The notes under the pieces are model-generated. The model saw only the letters and a list, made by a program, of their open reading frames with translations, did no database searches and was not told where the DNA came from. A DNA stretch of 33,304 nucleotides from Betaproteobacteria bacterium. GTDB taxonomy: Bacteria; Pseudomonadota; Gammaproteobacteria; Burkholderiales; Casimicrobiaceae. Below are positions 1-7,852 of the stretch, piece after piece. Both the position numbers and the translations under genes were made by a program. The first letter of the stretch is position 1; every line of letters begins with the position of its first letter. The DNA is taken from NCBI GenBank assembly GCA_027492485.1, contig JAPUER010000082.1:1-33304 (forward strand), given 5' to 3'.

Positions 1-162
1 CGACACGGCTTACCCCCTCCCAGCCTCCCCCGGCGAGCGGGGGAGGAGCGCTCCCCAGTCCTCACGCGCTCGGCCGCTACGCCAGCTTGCCAATCAGCCG
101 TCGACTATCGCTGTTTTCCGCCGCTTTGCCCTTATCGAATGGGCTTCCCAGCACAAAGCTGC
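1..162. repeat. Intergenic repeat region downstream of parB
   Basis: No gene is seen here. The stretch holds a GC-rich hairpin (8-bp arms at 24-31 and 39-46). Roughly 7-109 is a diverged copy of a dispersed element whose second copy lies at about 30424-30521. Both copies share the C/G-rich hairpin, the string GGAGGAGCGCTCCCC, then CAGCTTGCCAATC and GTCGACTAT. It may act as a transcript end for parAB, but there is no T-run typical of a Rho-independent terminator. Confidence 0.6.
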
Positions 163-1059
163 TTACCGTTTCATCCGCGCAATCAGGCCGTCGAGCTGGT
201 CGAGGCTGGCGTAGCGGATCACCAGTTCGCCCTGCCCGCCGGCCTGATGCATGATCGAGACATAGGTGCCGAGCGCGTCGGCGAGCTCGGTTTCGAGGCG
301 GTCAAGATCGGGGTCGCGCGTAGCGGGCAGATCGAGCTTGCCCTGTTTGCTGCGCGCGGTCGGCACGCCGGGACGTTTGCCGGCGGCGGCGACCTCGGCC
401 TTCACCAGCGCCTCGGTGGCGCGCACCGAAAGCTCGTTGATCGCGATCTTTTCGGCCAGCATCACCTGCCGATCCTTCGGCAACGGCGCCAGCGCGCGGG
501 CGTGGCCCATGTCGAGCGTGCCGCTGACCACGCGCTGCTGCACCGGCTCGGCGAGATCGAGCAGGCGCAACAGGTTCGACACCGCGCTGCGCGACTTGCC
601 CACCGCCTCCGCCGCCTGCTCGTGGGTGAAGGCGAACTCGCCGATCAGCCGCTGGATGCCCTGCGCCTCCTCGATGGCGTTCAAGTCCTGCCGTTGCAGG
701 TTCTCGATCAGCGCCAGCGTCAGCGCGGTCTTGTCGTCGACTTCCTTGACGATCACCGGCACGTCGGCCAGACCGGCCAGTTGCGCGGCGCGGAAGCGGC
801 GTTCGCCGGCGATGATTTCATGCTTTCCGGCGCCGGTCTTTCTGACGACGATCGGCTGCATGATGCCCTGCGCCTTGATCGAGGCGGCCAGCTCGGCCAA
901 CGACGCATCGTCGAAACGGCGCCGCGGCTGATATTTGCCGGCGATCAGGTCGGCCACCTTGAGCGAGGTCACGCCCGCGGCCGGGGCATCCACCTTGGTC
1001 GGCTCCGGCATCAGAAGCGCATCGAGTCCGCGGCCGAGGCCTTTCAATTTCACTGCCAT
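163..1059 (-). CDS. parB: Chromosome partitioning protein ParB
   Basis: ParB is the CTP-dependent clamp that loads at parS and spreads on DNA to organise and segregate the origin region together with ParA. The 298-residue protein begins with the typical KLKGLGRGLDALL stretch. It has the ParB/Srx-type domain with the CTP-binding GERRFRAA box (about 85-92), the ENLQRQDLN box (about 119 on), a helix-turn-helix (about 146-168), and a C-terminal dimerisation part. The ATG at 1059 is preferred over the TTG two codons upstream. It lies downstream of parA on the same strand, with a palindromic repeat filling the gap. Two perfect parS sites for it are in this window at 4549 and 6000. Identification is firm from family motifs and context. 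Confidence 0.96.
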   Translation of the reverse strand: MAVKLKGLGRGLDALLMPEPTKVDAPAAGVTSLKVADLIAGKYQPRRRFDDASLAELAASIKAQGIMQPIVVRKTGAGKHEIIAGERRFRAAQLAGLADVPVIVKEVDDKTALTLALIENLQRQDLNAIEEAQGIQRLIGEFAFTHEQAAEAVGKSRSAVSNLLRLLDLAEPVQQRVVSGTLDMGHARALAPLPKDRQVMLAEKIAINELSVRATEALVKAEVAAAGKRPGVPTARSKQGKLDLPATRDPDLDRLETELADALGTYVSIMHQAGGQGELVIRYASLDQLDGLIARMKR

Positions 1060-1075
1060 AGTCAATCACACGGTT

Positions 1076-1177
1076 GCTCCCTCCCCTTCATGGGGAGGGC
1101 GGGGGTGGGGATGGGGTTGGGTTGCTGTGCGTGCAAACCTCATCCCCCTCCTGACCTCCCCCTTGAAGGGGGAGGAA
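1076..1177. repeat. Palindromic C/G-rich repeat between parA and parB
   Basis: Two inverted modules of CTCCC/GGGGAGGG and CCCCCTTGAAGGGGGAGG type are separated by about 45 bases. The same family of element is inserted in frame inside mnmG at 4253-4365. It occupies almost the whole parA-parB intergenic gap, so the two genes are probably still co-transcribed through it. No T-run marks it as a terminator. Confidence 0.65.
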
Positions 1178-1186
1178 CTTAATACA

Positions 1187-2002
1187 TCAATCGGCAGCGG
1201 CCGTTTGCGGCGCGGCATCCTGTTCGTGCCGCGCCACCAGCTCGGCGGCGAGCTGCAGGTAGGCCTGCGCGCCCTTGCTGGCTTTGTCCAGCAGCAGCGC
1301 CGGCAGCCCGTGCGACGGCGCCTCGGCGAGCCGCACGTTGCGCGGAATCACCGCCTTGAACAGCTTGTTGCCGAAGTGCTGTTCGAGCTGTGCCGCGACC
1401 TGTTGCGACAGCGTCATGCGCGGGTCGTACATGGTGCGCAGCAGGCCCTCGATTTCGAGCGTTGGATTGAGATGCTGCTGCATCTTGCGCAGCGTCTGCA
1501 CGAGGTCCGACAGCCCTTCGAGCGCGTAGTACTCGCACTGCATCGGGATCAGCACGCTGTCGGCCGCGCACAGCGCATTGAGCGTGAGCAGATTCAAGGT
1601 CGGCGGACAGTCGATCAGGATGTAGTCGTACTCCTCGGCGACAGCGGCAATCGCGGCCTTCAGCGTGTGGATCGCGTCCTTGAGCTTGGTCTCGCGGTCG
1701 GGCATGTTGACCATCTCGACCTCGGCGCCCGCGAGGTCGCGATTGGCCGGAATCAGGTCGAAGCCGCCCTGCGCCGCAACGCGCGCGTCGAGCATCGACG
1801 CCTCGCCGAGCAATACCGTGTAGACGCTCTGTTCAAGGCCGTTCTTGTTGACACCCGAGCCCATCGTCGCGTTGCCCTGCGGGTCGACGTCGATCAGCAG
1901 CACGCGACGATTCTGCGCGGCGAGCGAAGCCGCAAGGTTGACGGCGGTAGTGGTCTTGCCGACGCCGCCCTTCTGATTGGCGATGGCGATGGTTCTTATC
2001 AT
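1187..2002 (-). CDS. parA: Chromosome partitioning ATPase ParA (Soj)
   Basis: ParA is a Walker-type ATPase that binds nucleoid DNA in its ATP form and is released by ParB, moving parS/origin complexes. The 271-residue product opens MIRTIAIANQKGGVGKTTTA with the deviant Walker A KGGVGKTT at residues 11-18. It continues with VLLIDVDPQGNAT and a Walker B segment YILIDCPP. The open frame extends 24 codons further upstream, but that extension is translated from an intergenic inverted repeat (2025-2057). The ATG at 2002 has a GGAG ribosome site 7-8 bases upstream and matches the family start. It lies upstream of parB and downstream of a LysE-type gene on the same strand. Confidence 0.96.
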   Translation of the reverse strand: MIRTIAIANQKGGVGKTTTAVNLAASLAAQNRRVLLIDVDPQGNATMGSGVNKNGLEQSVYTVLLGEASMLDARVAAQGGFDLIPANRDLAGAEVEMVNMPDRETKLKDAIHTLKAAIAAVAEEYDYILIDCPPTLNLLTLNALCAADSVLIPMQCEYYALEGLSDLVQTLRKMQQHLNPTLEIEGLLRTMYDPRMTLSQQVAAQLEQHFGNKLFKAVIPRNVRLAEAPSHGLPALLLDKASKGAQAYLQLAAELVARHEQDAAPQTAAAD

Positions 2003-2024
2003 GCGCACGCTCCGCCTGCGCATG

Positions 2025-2169
2025 AAGGACGAATGACGAACGACGAATGACGCAAAGGAATATCGTCCCGACACCTCAAAAAAATGCCCTTGCTTGCAAA
2101 AAATTCATGCGGGCGGTCACTGCCTGGTCTGCCCTGCTTTGCGTCATTCGTCATTCGCCGTTCGTCCTT
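2025..2169. repeat. 33-bp inverted repeat between LysE gene and parA
   Basis: Arms at 2025-2057 and 2137-2169 are nearly perfect inverted copies built from the unit GACGAATGAC. They flank about 80 bases that include a short A-run and hold no gene. Related GTCATTCGTCATT units recur at about 2896-2914 and 3008-3036 around the neighbouring gene, so this is a small dispersed family concentrated at this locus. Confidence 0.75.
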
Positions 2170-2174
2170 GTCTT

Positions 2175-2870
2175 CTACTTCTGCAAAGCAAATTTCACGC
2201 TGAACCCGATCAGCGCGACGCCCGCGAGCCGCTTGAGCCAGGCGCCCGCCGACGGAAACCGCACGAACACGCGCTTCGCCATCTGCGCCGCGACGATCAG
2301 CCACATGCAGTAGCCGAACACCAGCGCCAGCACCACGGCCATGATGCGCGCGTAGGTCGCCGCGCCGTCGAAGCTGCCCTGATCGATGAACAGCGGAAAG
2401 AACGCGACGTAAAAACCGATCGTCTTCGGGTTCGACAAGGTCACCAGCATCGCCTCGCGAAACCATTGTGACGGCCCGCGCTCACCCGTTCGCGCTGAGG
2501 CGAAGCCGAAGCGTTTGCTGGTCAAACCCTTCGCTGCGCTCAGGGCGAACGGTTCGGGTGCGGCGCCCAGCGTCTGCTTCGCATCACGAATCAGCGTAAA
2601 ACCAATCCACGCGAGATAAGCCGCACCGGCGTAGCGCAGCATGTCGAACGCGCGTGGGTACGCGGCCGCGAACGCCGCCACGCCCGACAGCGCGAGCACC
2701 ATCCACACTGCATCGCCTGCCATCAAGCCGAGCGTGGCCCAGAAGCCCGCTTTCGGTCCGCCGTTTTTCTCGGCCATCGAAGTGAACAGCTTGATGGTGC
2801 CGGGGCCGGGGATCGCGAGGAAGATCAGCGTCGCGATGACCAGCGCCCAGAGGTCGTTGATGCCGGTCAT
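2175..2870 (-). CDS. LysE/RhtB family amino-acid exporter
   Basis: This 231-residue inner-membrane protein begins MTGINDLWALVIATLIFLAI with the LysE/RhtB hallmark PGPGTIKLF near residue 20. It has several hydrophobic spans and the late motif TLSNPKTIGFYVAFFPLFID. The family exports amino acids or homoserine-lactone-like small molecules; the substrate cannot be read from sequence. The ATG at 2870 has a strong GGAGG site; the upstream extension is from repeat DNA. Residues about 104-132 are an in-frame palindromic repeat (2475-2560) inserted in the central loop, making the protein longer than the usual 205-210 residues. Its position between rsmG and parA suggests co-orientation rather than a shared function. 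Confidence 0.88.
   Translation of the reverse strand: MTGINDLWALVIATLIFLAIPGPGTIKLFTSMAEKNGGPKAGFWATLGLMAGDAVWMVLALSGVAAFAAAYPRAFDMLRYAGAAYLAWIGFTLIRDAKQTLGAAPEPFALSAAKGLTSKRFGFASARTGERGPSQWFREAMLVTLSNPKTIGFYVAFFPLFIDQGSFDGAATYARIMAVVLALVFGYCMWLIVAAQMAKRVFVRFPSAGAWLKRLAGVALIGFSVKFALQK
2475..2560. repeat. REP-like palindrome inserted in frame in LysE gene
   Basis: Arms resembling CCGTTCGCGCTGAG and CTCAGGGCGAACGG flank a 50-60 base centre containing CGAAGCGTTTG and CCCTTCGCTGCG. The same element, with perfect arms, is inside tex at 12716-12792. It is translated without a stop as about 29 residues of low-similarity linker. Confidence 0.7.
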
Positions 2871-2889
2871 GGGCGACCTCCGGTCGCAG

Positions 2890-3036
2890 GACGAGAGGAC
2901 GAAGGACAAATGACGCGAGCACTCGGCCACGCGAATCGGTCATCCGCAGTCGACTCGTTTGGCAAGGCGTAGGGTGGGCACGGCGCGCTCACCCTGCGAG
3001 GCGCTTTTTCGTCATTCGTCATTGGTCATTCGCCCT
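2890..3036. repeat. Repeat cluster between rsmG and LysE gene
   Basis: The gap holds GACGAAGGACAAATGAC (about 2898-2914), a solitary CGTAGGGTGGGCA unit (about 2968-2980) and GTCATTCGTCATTGGTCATTC (about 3011-3031). The last one supplies the final codons and stop of rsmG. No further gene is seen. Confidence 0.6.
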
Positions 3037-3770
3037 GCGCGCATGGCGCGCCAAACCCTCTCCAGCCACACCAAACACCGCTCCGCCTCAAGAAACGGCA
3101 CAGTGAGCGCTCGCTTTCGATCGACAACCCAGCCGCTTCCGGCCAGTCCGGCGATTTCGTCGTCGGGGCTCTTGCCCTTCATCGCCAGCACCAGCGCATC
3201 TTCTTCGGGCGAGACGCAACCCTGGGCCGTCAGCACGAAATCGCGCAGCGAAGCATAGGCCCGGCTGATCACGACGTCGTAGGTGACGGGATGTTCTTCG
3301 ACGCGGCCGTGCACGGCCGAGAGATTGCCGATGCCCAGTGCCTCGGCGGCCTTGTTGACGTAGTCGGTCTTCTTGCGCACGGCGTCGATGGCGACGACTT
3401 CGAGATCGGGCCGCATCACGGCGATCGGCAGCGCCGGAAAACCACCGCCGGAGCCGACGTCGAGCAGCGTGGTCGCCTCCTTCGGGATGAAGTGCAGGAC
3501 GGCCAGCGAGTCGATGATGTGTTGCACCAGCATGGCCTCGGGCTCGCGGATCGCAGTCAGATTGATCACCGCATTCCACTCGGACAGGAAGGCCAGCGAT
3601 TCGATCAGTTGATCTTTCTGCTTTTCGCTCGCCTTCAGATGCAGTTCGGACAGTGCCGATTCCAGCGTCTTGCGCAGCCCGGCACGCAGTTCGGGCGTGT
3701 AGTCGATCAGCTCGCGGCCCGGTTTCAGCGGGCGATCAATGACAGGGCGCAGCCCCGCAGAAGTAGTCAT
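3012..3770 (-). CDS. rsmG: 16S rRNA (guanine-N7) methyltransferase RsmG (GidB)
   Basis: RsmG methylates N7 of G527 (E. coli numbering) in 16S rRNA using S-adenosylmethionine. From the ATG at 3770 the protein has 252 residues. It contains the family segment WNAVINLTAIREPEAMLVQH, the SAM-binding motif LLDVGSGGGFPALPIA, and the later SRAYASL motif. The frame stays open to 3905. An ATG at 3839 is possible, but the most upstream codons come from a palindromic repeat (3843-3922), and only the 3770 ATG follows a purine-rich AAGG. The C-terminal residues GRMTNDE derive from a repeat unit, so the tail has been replaced by repeat DNA. It sits directly downstream of mnmG, the classical gidAB arrangement. 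Confidence 0.93.
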   Translation of the reverse strand: MTTSAGLRPVIDRPLKPGRELIDYTPELRAGLRKTLESALSELHLKASEKQKDQLIESLAFLSEWNAVINLTAIREPEAMLVQHIIDSLAVLHFIPKEATTLLDVGSGGGFPALPIAVMRPDLEVVAIDAVRKKTDYVNKAAEALGIGNLSAVHGRVEEHPVTYDVVISRAYASLRDFVLTAQGCVSPEEDALVLAMKGKSPDDEIAGLAGSGWVVDRKRALTVPFLEAERCLVWLERVWRAMRAGRMTNDE

Positions 3771-3842
3771 GCCTTGACCTTGTGGGTTGATGCCCGGCTT
3801 GATGGCGGGGCGGGTGCCGGTTTTGTTGTTTTGAGTCATGTG

Positions 3843-3922
3843 CGTAGGGTGGGCAACTTGTCGCCCACGCGGAACACGGCGTCGATCGAGCGAACGCGTG
3901 GGCACGGGGTGCCCACCCTACG
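3843..3922. repeat. CGTAGGGTGGGCA inverted-repeat element
   Basis: Perfect 13-bp arms, CGTAGGGTGGGCA at 3843-3855 and TGCCCACCCTACG at 3910-3922, with a second nested CGCCCACGCG/CGCGTGGGC pair inside, give an 80-base imperfect hairpin. It fills most of the mnmG-rsmG gap. A single arm recurs at about 2968. It looks like a non-autonomous dispersed palindromic repeat. Confidence 0.8.
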
Positions 3923-3957
3923 AAGGCGATGCGGGGGAGGCAAGTCGATGCGCCCCA

Positions 3958-5979
3958 TCACGCGACGAACTCCGCCAACCGGCCTTTTTTCAGGTGCACC
4001 AGCAATAGCGAAATCGCTGCCGGCGTGATGCCCGAGATGCGCCCGGCTTGTCCGAGCGTTTCCGGGCGCTGGGCGGAGAGCTTGATTTGCACCTCTTTCG
4101 AGAGGCCGCGCACCTGGGTGTAGTCAAGGTCGGCGGGCAGACGCAGGTTTTCATTGGCAGCGTGGCGCTCAACCTCGTTCTGTTGACGCTCGATGTAACC
4201 CGCGTATTTGGCGGCGATTTCGACCTGTTCGGTGACGGATTCGTCGGGTATTGCTCCCTCCCCCAACGGGGGAGGGTTGGGGTGGGGGCAGGTCGCCTCC
4301 GAATCTAACCGTTCAGCGCCATTCATGTTCCCCCACCCCAGCCCTCCCCCGCTGGGGGAGGGAGTTGAATCGTTTTTCGCCTTCAACGCGAACTCCGCCC
4401 GCAACTCCGCAACCGCCGAATACGTCACCCCCGGTCGCCGCAGCAGATCGAACAGGTTGTATTCGCGCTCGATTGGCGTGCCGAGCAACTCGGTCGCACG
4501 GGTGGCGGACAGGATCGCCGGGTTCACCCAGGTCGATTTCAGCCGCTCTGTTTCACGTGAAACAGCATCGCGCTTGCGGTTGAAAGCGTCCCAGCGGGCG
4601 TCGTCAACCAGGCCCAGCGCCCTGCCCTGTTCGGTCAGTCGCATGTCGGCGTTGTCTTCGCGAAGTTGCAGCCGGTACTCGGCGCGGCTGGTGAACATGC
4701 GGTACGGCTCGGTCACGCCGCGCGTGATGAGGTCATCGACCAGCACGCCGAGATAGGCCTCGTCGCGGCGCGGACACCAACCGTCGCGGCCCTTCGCCTT
4801 CAGCGCGGCATTGACGCCGGCGAGCAGACCCTGCGCCGCCGCCTCCTCGTAACCGGTCGTGCCGTTGATCTGGCCGGCCATGAACAAGCCGTCGAGATAC
4901 TTGGTTTCGAGCGTCTGTTTGAGCTGGCGCGGATCAAAATAGTCGTACTCGATCGCGTAGCCGGGCCGCAGGATGTGAGCGTTCTCCAGCCCCGCCATCG
5001 AACGGATCAGCGCGAGCTGGATGTCGAACGGCAGGCTGGTCGAGACGCCGGCCGGGTAGATTTCGCTGGTGGTCAGCCCTTCCGGTTCGAGGAAGATCTG
5101 ATGGCTGTCCTTGTCGGCAAAGCGGTGGATCTTGTCCTCGATGCTCGGACAGTAGCGCGGGCCGACGCCCTCGATGACGCCGGTGAACATGGGGCTGCGG
5201 TCGAGCCCCGAGCGGATGATGTCGTGCGTCCGCGCATTGGTATGCGTGATCCAGCACGGTACCTGACGCGGGTGCAGCGCGCGGTCGCCCATGAAGCTGA
5301 ACACCGGCGCCGGATCGTCGCCGGGCTGCACGCCGACCTTCGAATAGTCGATGGTTTTGCCGTCGATGCGCGGCGGCGTACCGGTCTTCAACCGGCCTTG
5401 CGGCAGCTTCATCTCCTTGAGCCGGGCGCCGAGCGTCGTCGCCGCCGGGTCGCCGGCGCGGCCAGCGGTATAGTTTTCGAGCCCGATGTGGATCAGACCC
5501 GAGAGGAAGGTGCCAGCCGTCAGCACCACCGTCTCGCTCTCGAACTCCAAGCCCATTTGCGTCTTGACGCCGGTCACCCGATTTCCGGTCGTCAGCACGT
5601 CGTCGACCGGCTGCTGGAACAGCGTAAGGTTCGGCTGATTCTCGATGCGACGACGGATCGCGGCGCGGTAGAGCACGCGGTCGTTCTGGGCGCGCGTCGC
5701 GCGAACGGCTGGGCCCTTCGAGCCATTCAGGATGCGAAACTGGATGCCCGCCTCGTCGGTGGCAATCGCCATCGCGCCGCCCAAGGCGTCGACCTCCTTG
5801 ACCAGATGACCCTTGCCGATGCCGCCAATCGACGGATTGCAACTCATCTGGCCCAGCGTTTCGATGCTGTGCGTCAGCAGTAGCGTCCTGGCGCCGGCGC
5901 GCGCAGCCGCCAGCGCGGCCTCGCTGCCGGCGTGGCCGCCGCCGACGACGATCACATCAAAACGGTCGGGGTAGATCAT
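3958..5979 (-). CDS. mnmG: tRNA uridine-5-carboxymethylaminomethyl modification enzyme MnmG (GidA)
   Basis: MnmG with MnmE installs the cmnm5 group on the wobble uridine of certain tRNAs; it is an FAD/NADH-dependent cytosolic enzyme. The protein starts [20 protein letters not shown] with the FAD-binding GGGHAG motif. It carries [22 protein letters not shown], the GTPPRIDG and [16 protein letters not shown] segments, and the C-terminal helical domain ending [10 protein letters not shown]-like. At 673 residues it is about 40 longer than usual. Residues about 539-576 are a palindromic repeat (4253-4365) translated in frame as a Pro/Gly-rich linker before [14 protein letters not shown] perfect parS lies inside the gene and another just upstream of the start. 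Confidence 0.96.
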   Translation of the reverse strand: MIYPDRFDVIVVGGGHAGSEAALAAARAGARTLLLTHSIETLGQMSCNPSIGGIGKGHLVKEVDALGGAMAIATDEAGIQFRILNGSKGPAVRATRAQNDRVLYRAAIRRRIENQPNLTLFQQPVDDVLTTGNRVTGVKTQMGLEFESETVVLTAGTFLSGLIHIGLENYTAGRAGDPAATTLGARLKEMKLPQGRLKTGTPPRIDGKTIDYSKVGVQPGDDPAPVFSFMGDRALHPRQVPCWITHTNARTHDIIRSGLDRSPMFTGVIEGVGPRYCPSIEDKIHRFADKDSHQIFLEPEGLTTSEIYPAGVSTSLPFDIQLALIRSMAGLENAHILRPGYAIEYDYFDPRQLKQTLETKYLDGLFMAGQINGTTGYEEAAAQGLLAGVNAALKAKGRDGWCPRRDEAYLGVLVDDLITRGVTEPYRMFTSRAEYRLQLREDNADMRLTEQGRALGLVDDARWDAFNRKRDAVSRETERLKSTWVNPAILSATRATELLGTPIEREYNLFDLLRRPGVTYSAVAELRAEFALKAKNDSTPSPSGGGLGWGNMNGAERLDSEATCPHPNPPPLGEGAIPDESVTEQVEIAAKYAGYIERQQNEVERHAANENLRLPADLDYTQVRGLSKEVQIKLSAQRPETLGQAGRISGITPAAISLLLVHLKKGRLAEFVA
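4253..4365. repeat. Palindromic repeat inserted in frame in mnmG
   Basis: Outer arms of CTCCCTCCCCC...GGGGGAGGGAG type, each itself a hairpin (CTCCCCCAACGGGGGAG; CTCCCCCGCTGGGGGAG), flank a 40-base centre. The element is translated as [12 protein letters not shown] and [12 protein letters not shown]. It is the same family as the parA-parB gap element at 1076-1177. Confidence 0.8.
4549..4564. promoter_or_regulatory. parS centromere site inside mnmG
   Basis: TGTTTCACGTGAAACA, the full 16-bp palindromic parS consensus, lies within the mnmG coding sequence. It is the loading site for ParB encoded at 163-1059. Confidence 0.95.
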
Positions 5980-5999
5980 GAATTCAGCGAAACGGCCGA

Positions 6000-6015
6000 T
6001 GTTTCACGTGAAACA
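6000..6015. promoter_or_regulatory. parS centromere site upstream of mnmG
   Basis: This is a second perfect TGTTTCACGTGAAACA palindrome, 20 bases before the mnmG start codon and downstream of its candidate -10. ParB bound here would sit in the mnmG leader. Confidence 0.95.
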
Positions 6016-6036
6016 CGGGCCGGAAAAGGAGGTCGT

Positions 6037-6042
6037 ATTCTA
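6037..6042 (-). promoter_or_regulatory. Candidate -10 element of mnmG
   Basis: On the minus strand TAGAAT lies 57 bases before the mnmG ATG, placing a transcript start near 6030, upstream of parS. No convincing -35 hexamer is visible, so this is tentative. Confidence 0.3.
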
Positions 6043-6096
6043 CCGACGCCACCCTGCCCGCACACGCCGGTCGCGCCGGGATCGGGCTCCCGTCGC

Positions 6097-7740
6097 CTAC
6101 ATGGCCCAGCCCCGGGACGGCACTTTGCGCTCGCCGCGGCGCACCTCCTCCGTCACCTCAACGAACTGGCCGTTGCGCCAATCGAAAAACCGGGCGCCCG
6201 GCAGCGACGCGAGGTCCGGCGGCGGCAAGCGATAGCGATAGCGAATCGTGCTCCAGGTCGAGTCCGGCTTCGTCGAACCATTCGGGTTGTCTATTTTTGG
6301 CATCGGCCATTCCGGCAACGCCATCGCCAGCGGAAAGACGAACAGCCATGGCGTGCTCTCGGTCATCGCAAAGCAGCGCCAGGTGCGCTCCGGCCGTTCG
6401 GCGCGCGCCTTGACGGTGACGTCCGAAAACATGCGAAACAGCGGATGTTTCGTCTGCGTACCGAGAAACACCAGCAAACACGGATCATCGCCGGTCGTCC
6501 GGTCGGCAATCGCGGTCGCTGCCACCGAGTACGGGCGAATCTCGGCGTGCACCCATTGCGCAAACGATTTGCCGAGCGGTCGCAGCCAGACGCCCCCGAG
6601 CAGCACCAGCAGCACCATTGCCGCCGACAACGCCGTCGGCCACGTCGCCCGCGACAGCAACACCGCCGCCAGCGCCGCGCAGCCGGCCCACGGCGCATAG
6701 TAGAAGCGCAGGAAGGTAATCGTGCCGAACGGCGAGCCGTCGGCAATCGGCGCCGACAGGTGGGCCAACGGCGTCTGCACGACGACCGCCGCCAGCGTCA
6801 CCAGCGCCACCGCCGCCAGCACGCCACGCGATGGCGACGCGCCGGCCGCTCGCCGTCGCCCGAACCAGTCGCTGAGGGCCGCGGCCAGCAGCACTCCACC
6901 GATACCGATCAACCAACCCAGCCCGCGCGTACCGCCGAGCGCACTTATCGACAGCGCCGGCAGCAGCCGCAGCAGCGCGCCCAGCCCCTGCACTACCGCC
7001 AGCAACGGATTGCCGATCACCACCGCGTAGGCATCGGCGAGCATCAGATGTCGCCACAGGAACGCCGCGCCGATGGCGCCACCGAGCAGCGCGAACACGC
7101 CGAGCCGGCGCGACCACGACAGCGAACGCGCCGCCAGCGCCACAAAAGCCATCGCAGTGGCGACCGGATACGCCAGCTCTTTGCTCCAGCAGGCGGCCAC
7201 CGCCACCACCACCAGCGCCGCCGACGGCAACGCGGGGCGAGCGCTCACCAGCGCCGCCAGCACCAACCGGCCGAGCAGCAGCAGAAAACCGGTCGCCAGC
7301 AGGTCGAAGCGGTTGGACGGCCACAGCGCCGGCCCAAGGCTGAACGGCGCCAGCGCAAACAAGGCCACGCCCGCCAACAGCGCCCAGCCGCGCACCGACA
7401 ACGCCCGCAGCAGCGCCGCAAGCAGCAGCGCATTGCCGGCGTGCAGCGCCAGATTGATCAGCGCGTGCGGCGGGTAGTCGAGCCCGAATGCCCGTTGCGC
7501 CAGCCACCACGACACGACGCCGACCGGCCGGAAGTAAAACGGCTCGTAAAAATGACTTTGCCAGAACGCCACCCAGGGCGCCTCCACCATGCGCGCGGTA
7601 GCGATGAACACGTAATCGTCGATCACGAAGTCAGCGCGCGTCACCGGCCAGTACGCCCACACTGTCAGCGCCAGGATGGTCGCGAGCAGCAAACGCCCGC
7701 CGATGGACAAAGCAGCTTTTTGATCTTTCGCGTTATGCAT
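6097..7740 (-). CDS. Polytopic membrane protein, GT-C glycosyltransferase-like
   Basis: This 547-residue protein has about ten hydrophobic spans and a short soluble C-terminus. The first membrane span is followed by TRADFVIDDYVF (residues about 34-45), an acidic first-loop motif like the catalytic loop of GT-C glycosyltransferases that use lipid-linked sugars. A HFYEPFYFRPVG segment and WPSNRFDLLATGF follow, as in PMT/TMTC-like proteins. Function is inferred from topology and this loop only; substrate is unknown. The ATG at 7740 is the first in frame. It is divergent from the MFS gene, with an AT-rich 112-base gap (7741-7852), and lies upstream of mnmG on the same strand, 117 bases away. It could alternatively be an unclassified membrane protein. 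Confidence 0.72.
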   Translation of the reverse strand: MHNAKDQKAALSIGGRLLLATILALTVWAYWPVTRADFVIDDYVFIATARMVEAPWVAFWQSHFYEPFYFRPVGVVSWWLAQRAFGLDYPPHALINLALHAGNALLLAALLRALSVRGWALLAGVALFALAPFSLGPALWPSNRFDLLATGFLLLLGRLVLAALVSARPALPSAALVVVAVAACWSKELAYPVATAMAFVALAARSLSWSRRLGVFALLGGAIGAAFLWRHLMLADAYAVVIGNPLLAVVQGLGALLRLLPALSISALGGTRGLGWLIGIGGVLLAAALSDWFGRRRAAGASPSRGVLAAVALVTLAAVVVQTPLAHLSAPIADGSPFGTITFLRFYYAPWAGCAALAAVLLSRATWPTALSAAMVLLVLLGGVWLRPLGKSFAQWVHAEIRPYSVAATAIADRTTGDDPCLLVFLGTQTKHPLFRMFSDVTVKARAERPERTWRCFAMTESTPWLFVFPLAMALPEWPMPKIDNPNGSTKPDSTWSTIRYRYRLPPPDLASLPGARFFDWRNGQFVEVTEEVRRGERKVPSRGWAM

Positions 7741-7840
7741 GGGGCGCTAGGGCCTATTTTTTATTAAAGTCGACTTGTTAAAAAATTCGCCGCCAGCCCT
7801 TATTAAATCTTCGCTGTAGCCAAAAGCCAATGCTCTCCGC

Positions 7841-7846
7841 TAACAT
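7841..7846 (+). promoter_or_regulatory. -10-like TAACAT 6 nt before MFS start (leaderless)
   Basis: TAACAT ends exactly 6 bases before the ATG at 7853, which puts the expected transcript start on or next to the start codon. There is no Shine-Dalgarno sequence. The same geometry recurs at four other genes in the window. Confidence 0.45.
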
Positions 7847-7852
7847 TTACGA

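Noticed and set aside
1065-2074. Longer N-termini for parB and parA
   Set aside because: The extra codons lie in leader or repeat DNA, and the internal ATGs at 1059 and 2002 match family starts.
2025-2169. The parA-LysE inverted repeat as an insertion-sequence remnant
   Set aside because: There is no transposase trace between the arms, and similar units recur nearby, so a small palindromic repeat family fits better.
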